A stretch of DNA of 64,000 nt. It comes from Sycon ciliatum. Lineage: Eukaryota > Porifera > Calcarea > Leucosolenida > Sycettidae. The stretch lies in NCBI RefSeq assembly GCF_964019385.1, contig NC_088655.1, positions 25,046,109 through 25,110,108 of the forward strand, written 5' to 3'. Every line of letters starts with the position of its first letter. The first letter of the stretch is position 1. Under the pieces are notes generated by a model. That model saw nothing but the letters and a program-made list of their open reading frames with translations, was not told the origin of the DNA and did no database searches. Positions 60,826-64,000 of this stretch are shown here, one piece after another. The position numbers were made by a program, and so were the translations under genes.

Positions 60826-62851
60826 GGTCGAAGTCAGGTTGAACTCGAATGGTTTGCCTTGTGCGTCGCCCAGTCAAAGGGAACCGACCGCTCCTGTGGA
60901 GGCGATGTTCATATCTGGTCGTCAGGCTAGGCATGCTCTAAGGAGTGGAGACGAAGGTGTTCTGGCGTGGGTCAGCGTAGAAGACGGCATTGGCAAGGAA
61001 CCTCCCGACAAATCCACTCAGAACGAGCACCCAGATCTCAAGGCCATGTTCCGTGACTATGACGATCTTTTCCCGGATGATCTGCCAGCTAGACTCCCAC
61101 CAAAGAGGTCTGTAGACCACGAAATCCGCCTGGAGGAAGGCTCATCACCCCCATCGCGACCTGCCTATCGCCTGCCCAGGCCAGAAATGGAGGAATTGAA
61201 GAAACAGCTCACAGAACTCTTGAAAAAGGGTTTCGTAGAACCAAGTAAGTCCCCCTTTGGTGCACAGGTGTTTTTTGTCAAGAAAGCTGATGGTTCGTTA
61301 CGCATGGTCTGGGATTGGAGGGAGCTAAACAAGATAACTGTTAAGAACAAGGCGTGCTTGCCCAAAGTGGATGATTTATTCGATACCGTACAGGGCGCTA
61401 GGTACTTCACGAAACTAGACCTCCGATCAGGGTATAATCAGATTCGCATTCAAGCTGAGGACGTGCCCAAAACCGCGATTAACACTCCCTTTGGGCATTA
61501 CCAATTTAGGGTCATTGGATTTGGTCTCACCAATGCACCGGCAACATTTCAATCCATGATGAATACGATTCTTCAACCATATCTGAGGGAGTTCGTAGTC
61601 GTGTTCCTAGATGACATACTCATCTTCAGCAAAACGTGGTCGGAGCATATGCAGCATGTCCGATCGGTATTGAGCGTGCTCCGGGACAACCAGTTATTTT
61701 GCAAACGGTCAAAATGTGAATTTGGCGTGGAGAGTGTGCGGTTCCTGGGACACTGCATCGATGGACTGCACATCGCCCCTGACCCAGACAAGACTGCCGC
61801 AGTAAAGGTCTGGCCCGCTCCGACTTCCATCACAGAGGTGAGCCAATTCCTTGGATTTACGAAATATTTTAGGCGATTCATAGATCAATACCCATCGCTC
61901 TCTAAGAACTTAGAGGAGATAACGGGAAAACATACACGATTCGAGTGGAACAGCTCTCGGCAACATGCCTTTGAATCGCTAAAGCATGCCTTGTTGAATG
62001 CGCCCCTATTGCGGCTGGCTGATGTGAACCGACCATTCAGAGTGGTAACAGATGCAAGCGATTTCGCCTTGGGATGTGTTCTTCTCCAAGAACTAGAGGA
62101 AGATGCCTGGCATCCAGTGGCTTATGCTAGCCGAAAATTGTCTGCTGCTGAACAGAATTATACAGCTACAGAAAGAGAAACATTGGCCGTAGTGTTTGCG
62201 CTAAAGACCTGGCGCATTCAACACTTTGAGGTCATTACAGACAACATGGCGGTAGTTTATCTGAAAACAAAACCAAGCATTACAAAGAGAGAGGCGCGAT
62301 GGGTTGAATTCCTAGCTGACTATGACTACACAGTCCGTCACAGACCCGGCAGAGAGAACCCTGCAGATCCCCTTTCGCGTCGCCCAGATCTCCATGAGAG
62401 TAACCTCGTGGAGAATGCAGTACCACGTTTGAATGCTATTGAGTATGCTTTAGCAATGAATGATGACGTGTCCAATACAATATCAGATGCCTACCAGAGA
62501 GACAAAGAGCTAACTCCCATCATAGAAAGATTGAAGCATTCTCTCCGAGATAATTTGCATGATCGCTATTATTGGGACGAATCCACTGATCGCTTGTACC
62601 TCAAGGCATCCCCCAATAACCGGCTGTGCATACCACAGTGCGGTGCCCGGTTAAAGCTCATTCAAGAACACCATGAGTGTGCAACGGCTGGCCACCCGGG
62701 TCGTGATCGAACGTACTTCCGCCTAGCACATTTTTTCTACTGGCCCCGAATGGGTCTCGATATCAAGAGCTATAGACGCCATGTTCATTTGCAGGGTTTG
62801 CAAACTGTACGTGAAGAAAGACAGCATGCCGCCATCTTGCGTTCTCAATGA
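60826..62851 (+). pseudogene. GypD reverse transcriptase, RNase H and integrase start
   Basis: Open for about 675 codons. Linker MFISGRQARHALRSG; RT from LPPKRSVDHEI, with WDWRELNKITVKNKACLP, GYNQIRI, PFGLTN-like IGFGLTNAPATFQ and the catalytic VVVFLDDILIF near residue 260; thumb SQFLGFTKYFRRFI; RNase H VVTDASDFALGCVL near 410, ERETLAVVFALKTW, RPGRENPADPLSRRP; then integrase HHCC with HHECATAGHPGRDRTYFRL. A shift near 62785 disrupts the two Cys (CRVC is in another frame). RT and RNase H look catalytically complete, but the truncation removes integrase. Confidence 0.9.
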
Positions 62852-62859
62852 CTTGCACC

Positions 62860-64000
62860 TTGACCCTGTACCCCAGTGCTTGTCGCGACTAAACTCATTC
62901 GAAAAATTACTCATTCAAAAGTAGAACCCTTCCAGACATGTTACAAGCTAGACACAAAGCATGGCAGTCGACCGCATTCAAAGCGAGTGAGGTGCCAAGA
63001 ACAAAATACTCCACCTTCCATTGTCAATTGACGGCAACCTGCGTCTCATGCATGACTTGTGTGCTGACAATACAAACATCATAGTGAACTGTGCACCAAC
63101 CAGTGTGAAGATTGTCTGGAAGCACCTTGTGAGGCCGAAGGTTGTCGTCGCAGCCTTGCAGTGGTTATCTGAGGAGGCAAGACGAAAGATTCATGAATTG
63201 CTTGCACATTTGTACCAGTTGTACCGGCTATGCGAGTGCCATGGTGACAAACGCATTCTTATTGAGCTTTGAGACACATGTCAGCAGGGCTTTGTAGCAT
63301 CATTGACCTCTTGCAGTCATTCCGTGAATGATATTTTGCGCGAGTTTGCATCGCACGCAGCATCCCAGATCGTGTCAAATTACGCATCACACTGCAAAAT
63401 TGCTCCTCTGCATGCAAGTGGATTTCATTGCACTTCTCAGTTTGGGAAATGCTCGAATATGATAATTCTGCGTGTGAGTGCACTAGCCCTGAACATACAT
63501 GTAGGTGACCCGTTTGTGGTGTCTGATAGCCTGCCTCACGACCTTCTGCTTTCTTTCTGCATCACTTGTATCTTGCAGGTATATCATCCTGTGACGACCA
63601 CATTGAAGTCTGAATTTGAAGTGTGAAGATGCTTCAGCAACCACATCGTACTTTTCCATTGCTTTCATTGTGCTTCTACTGTGCATGTGTGTAACTTGTG
63701 GGGTAAACATGTGATGACATTGTATGCTGGCGACACGGTCAGATTTTGTCCATGCGTCTAACGTACACCTGCATGTAATGCATTGAAAAGGATTTGCCAC
63801 TTGCGATCCTGGGACGAGTGTCAGGTCACCTTTGTCTTGTGTGGGCTGTACCAGATTGCTGTTCACTTCTCTATCTGTTGGATATGTGACTTTCTGCAAG
63901 TTTCTGGTGTATGGTGGCCACTTCTTTGCTTGTCACTTTGTATGATATTACATTCTGTATTCGCTGCTTCCATGCCGTGGTCTCCAAACTGCAATCCTTG
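62860..64000. other. No gene recognised
   Basis: Frames at 63021-63272, 63303-63626 and 63899-63483 (-) are short and without similarity to known domains. No repeats shared with the rest of the window were seen. Confidence 0.45.

Larger units (their letters stand above)
59385..62851 (+). mobile_element. GypD: Ty3/gypsy element, 3'-truncated
   Basis: 5' LTR, PBS, gag, a shortened protease, RT, RNase H and the start of integrase are in order. The sequence stops resembling gypsy just after the integrase zinc finger (about 62850). There is no integrase core, chromodomain or 3' LTR within the window. Same family as GypA. Confidence 0.9.

Overview
The window is animal nuclear DNA from a repeat-rich genome. 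There are no bacterial operons, the exon fragments have GT-AG introns, and nearly all coding potential belongs to eukaryotic retroelements: Ty3/gypsy, BEL/Pao, a DIRS-type gag, CR1/L2-like non-LTR elements and Penelope-like elements (PLEs) with GIY-YIG endonucleases. An early-branching or marine invertebrate, for instance a sponge, fits this repertoire and the many TACATGTA motifs, but that is inference. No complete host gene was found. Two possible host exons are at 4.4-4.9 kb and 59.15-59.33 kb.

Layout. 0-12 kb: mostly non-coding, with a TA-flanked MITE, inverted repeats, a 190-bp satellite, a diverged ribozyme-repeat relative, a CR1-like tail, a fold-back element and a tRNA-derived SINE. 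12.1-23.2 kb: one PLE (PLE-1) split by an 8.26-kb BEL/Pao element that has both LTRs, a 5-bp target duplication, an initiator-Met PBS and a PPT. The BEL element itself holds a gypsy element (GypA), a pogo-like MITE and a fold-back MITE. 23.2-25.5 kb: AT-rich repeats and a 66-bp fragment of the 18S rRNA 3' end. 25.6-29.1 kb: decayed gypsy element GypB (- strand). 29.4-36.9 kb: gypsy element GypC (+), interrupted in its RT by a CR1/L2-like element with an intact 989-codon ORF2. 36.9-43.6 kb: three PLE copies (2A, 2B, 3). 43.6-50.3 kb: two families of tandem repeats (593-bp and 352-bp units) carrying hammerhead ribozymes, the second broken by a non-LTR element. 50.3-52.1 kb: another broken non-LTR element. 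52.2-53.9 kb: a DIRS-type gag inside a TAA-flanked TIR element. 54-58 kb: MITE and non-LTR tails. 59.4-62.9 kb: gypsy element GypD, a relative of GypA. 62.9-64 kb: nothing recognised.

Main finding. The 38.4-50.3 kb block looks like one mobilisation system. The PLEs and both hammerhead tandem-repeat families (retrozyme-like) share three features: (AAT)n at their junctions, a partial inverted copy at the 5' side of each direct copy, and minimal type-I hammerheads with very short, near-palindromic stem III. This supports the idea that the PLE machinery inserts the non-autonomous ribozyme repeats. PLE-2 and PLE-3 also have a GIY-YIG domain split by a long insert with an AT-hook and acidic tracts.
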